Below, piece after piece: positions 1 through 7,403 of a stretch of DNA of 64,000 bases. The position numbers and the translations under genes were made by a program. Origin of the DNA: Propionivibrio sp. (GTDB lineage Bacteria; Pseudomonadota; Gammaproteobacteria; Burkholderiales; Rhodocyclaceae); NCBI RefSeq assembly GCF_029255185.1, contig NZ_JAPUVO010000124.1, positions 1 to 64,000 of the forward strand. The letters are read 5' to 3'. The notes beneath the pieces were generated by a model. That model made no database searches, had not been told where the DNA came from, and was given only the letters and a program-made list of their open reading frames with translations. Every line of letters begins with the position of its first letter. Positions within the stretch are counted from its first letter, which is position 1.

Positions 1-103
1 ACTGAACCAAAAAAAACGTGCTCCCAATCAGGGTGATGGCCAGTACCAGCAACACCGACAGGGTAAGCTTGACCGCCAAGGAGGCATTGCGCAGAACGTT
101 CAT
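1..103 (-). CDS. N-terminus of a probable methyl-accepting chemotaxis protein (partial)
   Basis: Only the first 34 codons are inside the window. They start at an ATG preceded by a strong GGAGAGG ribosome binding site and encode a short basic stretch (MNVLRNASLAVK) followed by one long hydrophobic segment of about 20 residues. This is the usual start of chemoreceptors and other HAMP-containing sensors. The cheW remnant about 1.1 kb away fits a chemotaxis neighbourhood. The family call is inference; the membrane anchor and start are directly visible. Confidence 0.55.
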   Translation of the reverse strand, partial: MNVLRNASLAVKLTLSVLLVLAITLIGSTFFLVQ

Positions 104-247
104 TTTCCTCTCCTCAATGTTGAAATCCGGAATTCTGTGCGTGTCAGTATAGGGTGGCTCCCTGGTCATGACAATAATCATTTTCCGAATGGCTGGATGG
201 TTCTGGACTGCCTGTACTGGATGCCTGTGGAGCATCGCGAAAAATGC

Positions 248-1003
248 TCAGAAGATCAGTCGATCCTCCACAAGCGCTCCGTTTGCTTGAAGCCGTGGGA
301 TCGTGGGCAACAGGTTTAACCCGGTGGCCTTGTTGAAGTGATTGGCGCGTACGATCAGTTCTTCCAGCGAAGCATCAACTGGCTCTCCACCTGTGGCAAA
401 GACGATGGTATTGCCGCTATTGCAGGAGGGGAAAACCAGTGAGCGTCCATCGAATGCCTTGGCTATACATTCCGTGCTGGCCTTGAAGCCTCGGCTGTGG
501 CCTAGCAGATTAACGGCCAGCAGCCCGTTCTTCGTTAGCCGCGCACGGCAGGCCTGATAGAACGGCAGGGTGTCGAGCACACCAGCGCGCCCGCTCTTGT
601 CAAAGCCGTCGACGAGGATGACGTCAAACGTCTTGCCATTCTCCAGCATGTACTTTGCGCCGTCAGCGATGATGATGTGTAAGCGCATCGGGTCGTCGGG
701 CAATTTGAAATGCAGGCGGGCAATGATTTCGACCTGTGGGTCGATTTCGACGACCGTGATCTGGGTGTTGGGCAATTTGTGGTAAATGAACTTGGTCAGC
801 GACCCGGCTCCCAGGCCGATGAGCAGAGCATTTCTCGGCCACGGCGCCTTGCGTAGCAACAGTCCGGCCATCATTTCCCGCGTGTAGGCTAATTCCAGCG
901 CATTGGGGCGTTGGATGCGCATGGCGCCTTGTACCCAGTCGGTACTGAAATGCAGATAGCGCACCCCAGAATCTTCTCTGACAATAATCGAGTTGTTGGC
1001 CAT
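248..1003 (-). CDS. Spermidine synthase-like (SpeE-type) Rossmann-fold protein
   Basis: A 251-residue protein with the polyamine aminopropyltransferase / class I methyltransferase core: a GLGAGS nucleotide-binding loop at residues 63-68, an acidic strand end (VEID, about 85-88), an ADG motif near 114 and VDGFD near 131-135, where SpeE proteins carry the catalytic aspartate. It begins almost directly at the family's GxMR...LELAYTR.MM segment and so lacks most of the N-terminal beta-hairpin domain of true spermidine synthases. Many such short proteins are annotated as SpeE-like without proven aminopropyl transfer. It stands alone, without speD, so polyamine synthesis cannot be assumed. The ATG at 1003 begins the recognisable homology. 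Confidence 0.75.
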   Translation of the reverse strand: MANNSIIVREDSGVRYLHFSTDWVQGAMRIQRPNALELAYTREMMAGLLLRKAPWPRNALLIGLGAGSLTKFIYHKLPNTQITVVEIDPQVEIIARLHFKLPDDPMRLHIIIADGAKYMLENGKTFDVILVDGFDKSGRAGVLDTLPFYQACRARLTKNGLLAVNLLGHSRGFKASTECIAKAFDGRSLVFPSCNSGNTIVFATGGEPVDASLEELIVRANHFNKATGLNLLPTIPRLQANGALVEDRLIF

Positions 1004-1192
1004 TGGTGCTGATTTTTTAAATACGGAGGCGAATCTTAGCCTGTCGTTGCCATCGGCATATGAAATTCGCCCGAAACGAATGAATCACAAATATACCCGC
1101 TAAGTGGGCTATCGCACCGAGTTGATGCCCAATTTCTACTAGCCTTGGCCTCATCGTCAAACGGCTTCAGTATCGCTCTGGCTTGGTTCTAG

Positions 1193-1486
1193 CGAGTTGC
1201 CAATTCGAAAAATTGTGCATCGACCGCTTGTATCGGAATTCACGCACGGCAAATAAATCGAATCGCACAAGCACAAATGCGATTACCCGAGAAACTGACT
1301 CACGTCCCTAAGGCGCCGCCCTTTGTTGAAGGTGTCATCAATCTGCGAGGTGCCGTATTGCCGGTGATCGATCTGCGTCGGCGTCTTGGCTTGCCTGCTG
1401 TTGAGCGTTCGGATCGGCAGCGCGTCATGGTATTCCTGATCGAGGGAACACGAGAGGAGTCGTCGGTGGCGACTACGATCAATTGA
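1193..1486 (+). pseudogene. cheW remnant (coupling protein fragment)
   Basis: The frame carries an unmistakable CheW core, with VPKAPPFVEGVINLRG followed by VLPVIDLRRRLGL and a strand resembling RVMVFLIEG. It lacks a proper N-terminal half: upstream of the ATG at 1277 the frame stays open only to an in-frame TAG at 1190-1192. The similarity stops abruptly near 1450, and the last codons run into the start of a different gene remnant. No ribosome binding site is seen for the internal ATG. It is best read as a decayed coupling protein gene truncated at both ends. Confidence 0.7.
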
Positions 1487-1680
1487 TACCGCAAACAAAA
1501 ACGTTTTCTCCAGGCCATGTGTTGGCACTGTTCTCCGATGGCCTGGACGATTTTTTTGCTCTTCGCAAAACCCTCGAAAGTGCGTCGCCATTCTCCAGCG
1601 ATCAAGCTCGGCTTGTTCTTGATTGCTGGGCGCACGTTGACGATGCGGCGGCGGTGCTGATCTATCGCCATGTCGGCTGA
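1483..1680 (+). pseudogene. C-terminal remnant of a SpoIIE/PP2C-type serine phosphatase
   Basis: About 60 codons encode the end of a PP2C/SpoIIE phosphatase domain: SPGHVLALFSDGLDDFF matches the PGDxLxLxTDGL element, and HVDDAAAVLIYRH matches the final DDxTVLVLR metal-binding strand. Everything upstream of this segment of the domain is missing; instead the sequence abuts the cheW remnant. RsbU-like phosphatases and CheW proteins often sit next to each other in chemosensory operons, so an internal deletion that removed the end of one gene and the start of the next is the simplest explanation. Confidence 0.6.
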
Positions 1681-1769
1681 CTGCCCGAGAATCTAATTCG
1701 TCCTACCCAGCCGCAAAGGAGGGGCCGGCAAGACTACGGAATTGGCGATGCTTGGGCGGCGCTCCCCAG

Positions 1770-1796
1770 AAAAAAGCCGGCTTTCGCCGGCTTTTC
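1770..1796 (-). terminator. Rho-independent terminator of the Ala/Pro-rich lipoprotein gene
   Basis: A perfect inverted repeat (AAAAGCCGG at 1772-1780, CCGGCTTTT at 1787-1795) with a six-base loop. Read on the minus strand it is followed by a run of six T. It lies 26 bases after the lipoprotein stop codon. Confidence 0.85.
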
Positions 1797-1821
1797 CATG
1801 CAGCTATACAGAAGAAAGAGA

Positions 1822-2064
1822 TTACTTCTTTGTGGCGTCCTTGGGAGCTTCTGCAGGAGCCGGGGCAGGGGCTGCTTCGGCGGCGGCAGGAGCTGGAGCA
1901 GCGGCAGCAGGTGCAGTGACCTTGGGGGCTTCAACAGCCGGGGCGGCTGGAGCAGCGGCAGCCGGAGCGGCAACGGGAGCCGGAACAGGTGCAGCAGCTT
2001 CCTTCTTGCCACAAGCGGAGAGGGTCAGGGCAACGAGAGCGGCAATGAGGAGGGAGTTTTTCAT
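1822..2064 (-). CDS. Small Ala/Pro-rich lipoprotein
   Basis: An 80-residue protein with a classical lipoprotein signal: basic start, hydrophobic stretch, lipobox LSAC with the modified Cys at residue 18, then GKKE. The mature part is almost entirely alanine and proline in short A/P/V/E patterns and ends in a basic DATKK tail. Such low-complexity mature regions span the periplasm or attach to the cell wall in some species. No enzymatic domain is visible. A good terminator follows. Nothing in the neighbourhood indicates its job; the function is unknown. Confidence 0.75.
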   Translation of the reverse strand: MKNSLLIAALVALTLSACGKKEAAAPVPAPVAAPAAAAPAAPAVEAPKVTAPAAAAPAPAAAEAAPAPAPAEAPKDATKK

Positions 2065-2208
2065 TTTAAATAGTCCTATCGATAAGAAAATTGCTATAAC
2101 GAACCAAAAATGATTTGGTTGACCGACGTGCCCGTCAATCAGTGCGGGATTATAGCAGACTATGACGCTGCCAGTTCAGGACGTGCGATGCGTCATGCAT
2201 ATTGCATC

Positions 2209-2685
2209 TTATAGGCCGAGCGTTGTCGCGCTGACCTGCTCGCCACCTTCCTTCAGAATTTCTTCAAATTGATGCACGTAAGGCGAGCATTCTTGCGCAC
2301 TGTCGATGATTATTCTGGAGCGGGCGTGATCCTTGCTGAAACGGATAAGCGCGTGCTTGTCATCGGCGATGCACAGTGAAGCGTCAAATGCCGCGAGATG
2401 CGGCGGGCATTCGAGAACAGTCATTTGTAAGGGGTAGATGGCGAGCAACTTCATCAAAAGCGGGCTCTCGCGCAGCAAGGGCCCGGTATTTTTAATCACG
2501 ATGCATACGCTGTTTTGCCGATGGGCAGTGAGAAAACGTTGCAGATGCTCGGCGCTTTCACGCTGTTCGAGCTTTAGTCTCGACAGATCCTCGTCGAAGA
2601 TGCGCAGTCTGCCAGACGCCAGCAACAGAATCTTCTGTAACGCGCTGTCATGCTCGGTCCAGGTTGTGATCAGTTCAGATACCAT
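2209..2685 (-). CDS. Conserved hypothetical protein (DUF7931-like)
   Basis: The likely product is 158 residues, beginning MVSELITTWTEHD at the ATG at 2685, which has an AGGGAGAGG ribosome binding site. The reading frame stays open further upstream, but that part crosses the rhlE terminator hairpin and has no ribosome binding site. The pattern of alternating strands and helices, with phrases such as VCIVIKNTGPLLRESPLL and CIADDKHALIRF, resembles a short protein common in Rhodocyclales-type genomes that recalls the phospholipase-D-like fold without the HKD catalytic motif. I do not recognise a function. No membrane segment or signal peptide is present. Confidence 0.6.
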   Translation of the reverse strand: MVSELITTWTEHDSALQKILLLASGRLRIFDEDLSRLKLEQRESAEHLQRFLTAHRQNSVCIVIKNTGPLLRESPLLMKLLAIYPLQMTVLECPPHLAAFDASLCIADDKHALIRFSKDHARSRIIIDSAQECSPYVHQFEEILKEGGEQVSATTLGL

Positions 2686-2749
2686 GGCACCTCTCCCTGC
2701 ATCGGGTGGATTCAGATTGTCGCCGATTACCCATGTGGATTGCAAAGCC

Positions 2750-2778
2750 AAAAAAAACCCGCACAAGGCGGGTTTTTC
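2750..2778 (-). terminator. Rho-independent terminator after the RhlE helicase gene
   Basis: The inverted repeat AAAAACCCGC (2753-2762) / GCGGGTTTTT (2768-2777) has a five-base loop and is flanked on the minus strand by a run of seven to eight T. It lies 16 bases beyond the helicase stop codon. Confidence 0.85.
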
Positions 2779-2793
2779 GAGATCAAGAAGCAA

Positions 2794-4209
2794 TTACCGA
2801 TCGCTAAAGCTCCGCCGCCCACTCTCCGTAACGGGGCGTTTGGCGCCATCGCGCTTGGGCGCGCCGGGCTTGCTGGCGTAGCCTTCGCTGCGTGGTTTGC
2901 CATGGCCGCGACTATCGCCAGATGCGGATTTCCAGGCTGGGCGAGCGTTCGGTTTTCCAGCCGGACGGCCATTGCCTGTCGGTGCGCGTCGCGTCGGTTC
3001 GTGGCCGACAACGATTTCAACAGGAATGACCTGTTTGGTGAAGCGTTCAATCTTGCGCACATTGAACTGTTCAGCATGATTGACGAGGGAGATCGCCAGG
3101 CCATTACGGCCCGCACGACCGGTGCGGCCGATGCGGTGCACATAATCTTCGGCAAACTTCGGCAGGTCGTAGTTGAATACGTGGGTGATGGTCGGTACGT
3201 CGATGCCACGTGCGGCGACATCGGTGGCGACGAGAATTTGCACCTGCCCGCGACGCATCGCGCTGAGTGTTCGGTTGCGCGCGCCCTGGTGCATGTCGCC
3301 GTGGAGCGCAGCGGCGTTGAAACCGGCAATGTTCAGGCGGTCGGAGATGGTGTCGGCGTCACGCTTGGTGGCGGTGAACACCACGGCCTGATCGATGGTG
3401 GTATCGCGCAGCAGGTGGTCAAGCAGGCGATTCTTGTGCGACAGGTCGTCAACAAAATGCATGCGTTGTTCGATGTTTTCATGTTTCGTGTGCGAGGCAT
3501 CGACCTGGATGATCAGCGGGTCACGCGTCATCTTGCGCGCCATCTGGCCGACCGTTCCGTCCAGCGTGGCCGAGAAAAGCATGGTCTGACGCTGGGTCGG
3601 AGTGGCCGCGACGATCTTTTCGATGTCTTCGATGAAACCCATGTCGAGCATGCGGTCCGCTTCGTCGAGGACGAGGATCTGCAGCAGCGAGAAATCGATT
3701 TTGCCCGATGCCATGTGGTCGATCAGTCGGCCTGGCGTAGCAACCAGGATTGCCGGGTTGCGCGAGAGTAGTTCCATCTGTTTCGGATAAGGCATGCCGC
3801 CGAGGATGGCCACCGTTTTCAAATGGCGAAGCTGGCCGGCGTATTTGTCAGCCGCCGCAGTAACCTGTAGAGCAAGTTCGCGGGTTGGCGTGAGCACCAG
3901 CATCTTCGGTTGCGCCGCCTGGTAACGCGGGCGATCATTGCCGCGCGAACGGGCGGACTGGCGTTCCTGATTCGCGGTGCGGCGCGGCGCTGGCGCGGCG
4001 CCCGGATGCTCCTGCACGGCAAAGCGGTGCAGTGCCGGCAACATGAAGGCGGCGGTTTTTCCTGAACCGGTTTGCGACGAAACCATCAGGTCGCGTCCTT
4101 CGATGGCGGCCGGAATGGCTTGCGCTTGAACCGGCGTCGGTTCGGTGTAGCCCGAATCGGTAAGGGCTTTGAGAAGTGCTGCGTTAAGGCCAATTTCTGT
4201 AAAAGTCAT
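2794..4209 (-). CDS. rhlE: DEAD-box ATP-dependent RNA helicase, RhlE type
   Basis: A 471-residue SF2 helicase. The Q motif (PTPVQAQAI), Walker A SQTGSGKT (about 45-52), DEAD with VLDEADRMLDMG, the SAT motif (LFSATLDG), ARGID and HRIGRTGR follow in canonical order. The last 80-90 residues are a basic, Gly/Arg/Lys/Pro-rich tail typical of RhlE, which binds RNA and helps ribosome or RNA turnover remodelling. The start was set at the ATG at 4209, where homology begins (MTFTEIGLNAAL); 58 further in-frame codons upstream are non-homologous. A loop insertion rich in Arg (around EHPGAAPAPRR) separates motifs I and Ia, as in several betaproteobacterial RhlE proteins. The leader contains a perfect 8-bp stem-loop. 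Confidence 0.9.
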   Translation of the reverse strand: MTFTEIGLNAALLKALTDSGYTEPTPVQAQAIPAAIEGRDLMVSSQTGSGKTAAFMLPALHRFAVQEHPGAAPAPRRTANQERQSARSRGNDRPRYQAAQPKMLVLTPTRELALQVTAAADKYAGQLRHLKTVAILGGMPYPKQMELLSRNPAILVATPGRLIDHMASGKIDFSLLQILVLDEADRMLDMGFIEDIEKIVAATPTQRQTMLFSATLDGTVGQMARKMTRDPLIIQVDASHTKHENIEQRMHFVDDLSHKNRLLDHLLRDTTIDQAVVFTATKRDADTISDRLNIAGFNAAALHGDMHQGARNRTLSAMRRGQVQILVATDVAARGIDVPTITHVFNYDLPKFAEDYVHRIGRTGRAGRNGLAISLVNHAEQFNVRKIERFTKQVIPVEIVVGHEPTRRAPTGNGRPAGKPNARPAWKSASGDSRGHGKPRSEGYASKPGAPKRDGAKRPVTESGRRSFSDR

Positions 4210-4338
4210 AAGTCTCTTTCGTATGGAACAGCGTCGCGCTGCCGGGAATGATCGGCGCACGGGCGCAAAAAAATGCAACGCTAACCAACGAAATAGTTGA
4301 GAAAGACTCTGCCAGAGCAGGAGTATTCGATACTTTTC

Positions 4339-4358
4339 GGCACAAAAAGCTTTGTGCC
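4339..4358 (-). promoter_or_regulatory. Perfect stem-loop in the rhlE leader region
   Basis: GGCACAAA (4339-4346) pairs with TTTGTGCC (4351-4358) around a four-base loop. It lies 130 bases upstream of the rhlE start, inside the 296-base gap between rhlE and ubiC, which otherwise holds no gene I can support. No T-run follows on either strand, so it is not an obvious terminator. Cold-shock-type helicase genes often have structured leaders; a regulatory role is speculative. Confidence 0.3.
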
Positions 4359-4505
4359 AGGGCGGTGTCCAATGAATTGACACCAGAAGGCAGGAGGGCT
4401 TTAGAAATGCGGCCAGGTTCGCGAAGCGCGTTGTGTATCGCGGCAGTTCCGCAACGCACGGGCCGCACTATACCCGCGTATCAGCCTGGCGTCGAGCTAA
4501 ATCGT

Positions 4506-5048
4506 TTATTTGTCGCCCAGGACGGGCGAAAAGACCTCGGTAACCAGTACCGACTGGGCGCCAAAGGCAAAGCGCGAGCGCCGCGCCCACAAGCTTTTCG
4601 GGGGCAGGTCAGTCAGTTGCATGGCTTCAATTGCTGGCTGAAAAAGCGCATGACGGTGGTCAAGTCGTTTGCAACTGATCGCGCCGCGCGCGAATCCGGG
4701 ATGCGCGAACAGCAGTGCCCCCAGTGAGCGGTTGCCAAGGCGTGCCAGCCAGCCGCTCAGCGGCCCGCGCGGTCGGTAGGGTAGTACCGTGTGCGCGAAA
4801 ACGAGCGCTACGTCATCAACCCGCAGCGCCACTTCGCGAACCCAGAGTAGGCGGTCACGCTTGATGCCCAGCGCTATCGCTTCATCAAGGGTAGGCATGG
4901 CCAGAGCCTGCCATAGCAGGTGCACAGCGAAGCTGCCGCGGGCTTGAAGGCGCGCGGTCAGTGATTCCTGATCGAGCAACCAGGAGGCCATGTGCTCTGC
5001 GCTGCGTGGCAGTTTTGTTCGCCACGCCAGTCTGCTTTTGAAGCTCAT
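4506..5048 (-). CDS. ubiC: Chorismate--pyruvate lyase
   Basis: A 180-residue protein of the usual length for UbiC, which converts chorismate to 4-hydroxybenzoate plus pyruvate, the first committed step of ubiquinone synthesis, in the cytoplasm. Family hallmarks are visible: WLLDQESLTARL near the start, LLWVREVAL, the TVLP segment, RSLGALLF and the C-terminal WARRSRFAFGAQSVLVTEVFSP with the conserved glutamate. The start ATG at 5048 fits the family start. The next gene upstream in the same direction (DUF192) starts 18 bases away from its stop, suggesting co-transcription. ubiA is not adjacent. Confidence 0.9.
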   Translation of the reverse strand: MSFKSRLAWRTKLPRSAEHMASWLLDQESLTARLQARGSFAVHLLWQALAMPTLDEAIALGIKRDRLLWVREVALRVDDVALVFAHTVLPYRPRGPLSGWLARLGNRSLGALLFAHPGFARGAISCKRLDHRHALFQPAIEAMQLTDLPPKSLWARRSRFAFGAQSVLVTEVFSPVLGDK

Positions 5049-5066
5049 GATGAGTCAGTCGCGGCC

Positions 5067-5498
5067 TTATTGTGGCTGCGGCGATTTCTCAATGCCGCTA
5101 ATGCGCTGTCCCGCTTTGAGTCCCTTGGTGGAGAACCAACCCAGGTTCATTTCCAGTGCGAAACGTGCCGGTCCTGTCGCGCAGTGATTGGTTTCGGTCT
5201 GCGGTTTCATGTCCTCGATATTCAGGATGTGACCACGCTCATCAAGAAAAGCGACGGAAAGCGGTAACAAGGTGTTGCGCATCCACATGCAATGGCGATC
5301 GGCCTGCGTGAACACGAAAAGCATTCCCTGATTGCCCCCCATACTGCGACGATTCATCAAACCCTGCATCCGGTTTTCCTGGTTGGCAGCCACTTCGGCC
5401 TCAATGCGGTAGAAACCGGCGCTCAGTTCGAGGCGCGGCATTTGCGCCAGGGCCTGCGCTGAGGTCAGCAGGGTCATTAACAGGATAACTACACGCAT
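5067..5498 (-). CDS. DUF192 family exported protein
   Basis: A 143-residue product when started at the ATG at 5498, which gives a clean cleavable signal peptide (MRVVILLMTLLTSAQALA). The mature domain has the DUF192 signature: RMQGLMNRRSMGGNQGMLFVF, the WMRNTLLPLSVAFLD block and the closing LEMNLGWFSTKGLKAGQRI. A longer in-frame start at 5543 would precede the signal peptide with 15 non-homologous residues and is less likely. The family is widespread, periplasmic in Gram-negatives, and of unknown function. It sits between ubiC and a small basic secreted protein on the same strand. Confidence 0.85.
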   Translation of the reverse strand: MRVVILLMTLLTSAQALAQMPRLELSAGFYRIEAEVAANQENRMQGLMNRRSMGGNQGMLFVFTQADRHCMWMRNTLLPLSVAFLDERGHILNIEDMKPQTETNHCATGPARFALEMNLGWFSTKGLKAGQRISGIEKSPQPQ

Positions 5499-5552
5499 CG
5501 CGACTCCGTGGCGGACAAGTAAGCAGGGGGAACCCAGGCGCATAATCCCGAG

Positions 5553-5780
5553 TCATTTCCGGGTGTGAGAGGTCCTGGATTTTTTTACCGGCTTGGCTGA
5601 ATTGACCGGCTTTTTGACAGGCTTGGCCGTGGAATGTCTGGGCCTTGCCGCATTGACGCCACTGCTTACCGGGGCATCTTCATGTTCAGCGGCCTTTGGC
5701 ATGGCTAGCGACGCCACACTGCCGCAGGAGAATGCGGCGGTGACAAGAAAATGCAGCAGGCTGCGGGTTAAAAGGGGCAT
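5553..5780 (-). CDS. Small basic secreted protein, hypothetical
   Basis: A 75-residue product with a plausible signal peptide (MPLLTRSLLHFLVTAAFSC...SLAMP) and a Lys/Pro/Ser-rich tail with two copies of a KPVKK-like unit (AKPVKKPVNSAKPVKK). A weak purine-rich site precedes the ATG. It lies between nirN and the DUF192 gene on the same strand, with short gaps. No family is recognised. Codon use looks like its neighbours, but a gene this small and simple could be a chance frame. Confidence 0.5.
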   Translation of the reverse strand: MPLLTRSLLHFLVTAAFSCGSVASLAMPKAAEHEDAPVSSGVNAARPRHSTAKPVKKPVNSAKPVKKSRTSHTRK

Positions 5781-5810
5781 ATTCTCGTTCCAATTTGATT
5801 TGGTTAAAGC

Positions 5811-7403
5811 TCAGTGGCTGGTACCTTCCGAGCGTGTAATTTTATTCCAGACATTGTACTTTCCGACTGGTTTTTTCGCGGGAATGCGTTTGATCACCTT
5901 GAGCGTTCGGGTGTCGATGACCAGCAGCGCGCCATCCATCTCCCACAGGCTGGCCAGAGCATGGCGGCCGTTGCGTGTGAACTCGACGTGGGCCAGGGTT
6001 TGTCCGGGCTCGGCGCGAAACTCGTGGACGACTTCAAGCGTCTTCTTGTCGATGACTTGCAGCACGTTCTTATTTTCCTTGCTCATCATCGAGTCGGTGA
6101 ACGCATAGCGACTGTTCTCGTGACTGCGCATGAAGAAGCCGGGGCCGAGGGTCTTGATCTGCTTGATGACTTCGTAGCTGCCCAGATCGATCACGGTGAC
6201 CAGTCCTGCGTTGAGATTGGGTGAGGCCATCACGCTGCGCAGCTTGCCTTGCGAGTCCTGCCACTGCCAGGTGATGCCCGAACCAAGGTGGGGCATGCCG
6301 GGCAGATCAAGGTCAGCTATTTTCTTTCGGCTATCAAGGAGGATGACTTGTCCCTTGCTTGCATCGCGCGATGTGCCGAGGATTTCGCCATAGCTCTGCG
6401 TGAAGAAAAAGTCGTCGAGATAGTCCGCAAGTAGTGTTCGGCGCGGCGTGAACATCGCTGGCTTGAACGCCCCCTCCTTGTACTGGAAGTCGTGCACCAG
6501 GCCCTCGGCCACCGGTTCGGCGTTGGCGTCATAGCTAAGTTCCCAGACTTCGGGAACGTCCTTGAGTGCGGCAACAAAACTTTTGCGCGGCGCAGCGTCA
6601 TAGACGGCCGAAACGCGCGATGTCTTGTCGCCAGCGGCATTCAAGGTTGGGATGATGCGGTACAGGCTCAGGTCTTCAGCGTTGAGGACCATCAGGCTGT
6701 GCGGCAGATAGTTGGCGACCATGACCCACTTGCCGTCGCTGGACACTGCTGCATTGCGCGTATTCAGACCGGCGCGAATTTCGGCGACGACTATCAGATT
6801 GTAGATGTCGAACTTGGTGATCCAGCCGTCACGTGATGCGAAATAAACGAATCGCCCCTCCGGTGAGAATTTCGGTCCGCCGTGCAGTGCATAGCGGCTG
6901 GGGAAACGGTAGAGGCGTTTAAACTTGTCGCCATCGAGGATCGAAACATGGTGATCGCCGGTTTCGACAACAACGAAGAGATTGAGGGGGTCGGCGCCCT
7001 TGAGGGCTTTTGATGGCCGATTCGGCAGAGTGCTTGGGTCGACATGGACGATGTGCGAGGCGCGAATTTCGGCCTCCCCCCAGACCGGTTCCGGAGTAAC
7101 CCGGGTGTAGATCCAGTCGGCGAGCTGCTTCGCTTCGTCCTCCTTGAGCCGGTCGCTGAAGGCCGGCATTTGTGTCGCCACGCGGCCGTTGAGGATGGTT
7201 TTGAGCGCCTCAGGTTTACGCAGTCGCTCCAGGTTTTCCGGCAGTAATGCCGGTCCGATGCCGCCAAATCGGTTCTCACCGTGGCAGGTGACGCAGTGCG
7301 TCTTGTAGAGTTCGGCTGTTTCTGTCGAGTGCGCCGATGAGGTCGCGCCGATAAGCCACAGCGCGATGCAGGAGGCAGTAAGCCATTGGCGAAAAATCAT
7401 CAT
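5811..7403 (-). CDS. nirN: Dihydro-heme d1 dehydrogenase, cytochrome c / d1-propeller protein NirN
   Basis: A 530-residue periplasmic protein: signal peptide (about residues 1-25), a monoheme c-type domain with C37-x-x-C40-H41, then a long d1-type beta-propeller (repeats such as GPKFSPEGRFVYFASRDGW and VSSDGKWVMVANY) ending with VGKYNVWNKI. The GIGPALLPENL segment after the heme site is typical of NirN, which oxidises dihydro-heme d1 to heme d1, the cofactor of cytochrome cd1 nitrite reductase. The main alternative is NirS itself: the fold is the same, but the N-terminal region and the pairing with nirJ favour NirN. Its start overlaps the nirJ stop by four bases (ATGA), indicating translational coupling. 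nirS and the other nir genes are not in the window. Confidence 0.8.
   Translation of the reverse strand: MMIFRQWLTASCIALWLIGATSSAHSTETAELYKTHCVTCHGENRFGGIGPALLPENLERLRKPEALKTILNGRVATQMPAFSDRLKEDEAKQLADWIYTRVTPEPVWGEAEIRASHIVHVDPSTLPNRPSKALKGADPLNLFVVVETGDHHVSILDGDKFKRLYRFPSRYALHGGPKFSPEGRFVYFASRDGWITKFDIYNLIVVAEIRAGLNTRNAAVSSDGKWVMVANYLPHSLMVLNAEDLSLYRIIPTLNAAGDKTSRVSAVYDAAPRKSFVAALKDVPEVWELSYDANAEPVAEGLVHDFQYKEGAFKPAMFTPRRTLLADYLDDFFFTQSYGEILGTSRDASKGQVILLDSRKKIADLDLPGMPHLGSGITWQWQDSQGKLRSVMASPNLNAGLVTVIDLGSYEVIKQIKTLGPGFFMRSHENSRYAFTDSMMSKENKNVLQVIDKKTLEVVHEFRAEPGQTLAHVEFTRNGRHALASLWEMDGALLVIDTRTLKVIKRIPAKKPVGKYNVWNKITRSEGTSH

Noticed and set aside
1742..2113. Long Ala/Gly-rich plus-strand frame
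   Set aside because: It is the antisense of the lipoprotein gene, produced by its GC-rich repetitive codons; the minus frame has a lipobox and a terminator.
2650..3771. 373-codon plus-strand frame through the helicase gene
   Set aside because: It is antisense to the RhlE motifs, which are intact on the minus strand, and it has no recognisable domain.
5811..7403. Identification as cytochrome cd1 nitrite reductase NirS
   Set aside because: The d1 propeller fits both, but the segment after the heme site and the coupling to nirJ fit NirN better; kept as an alternative.
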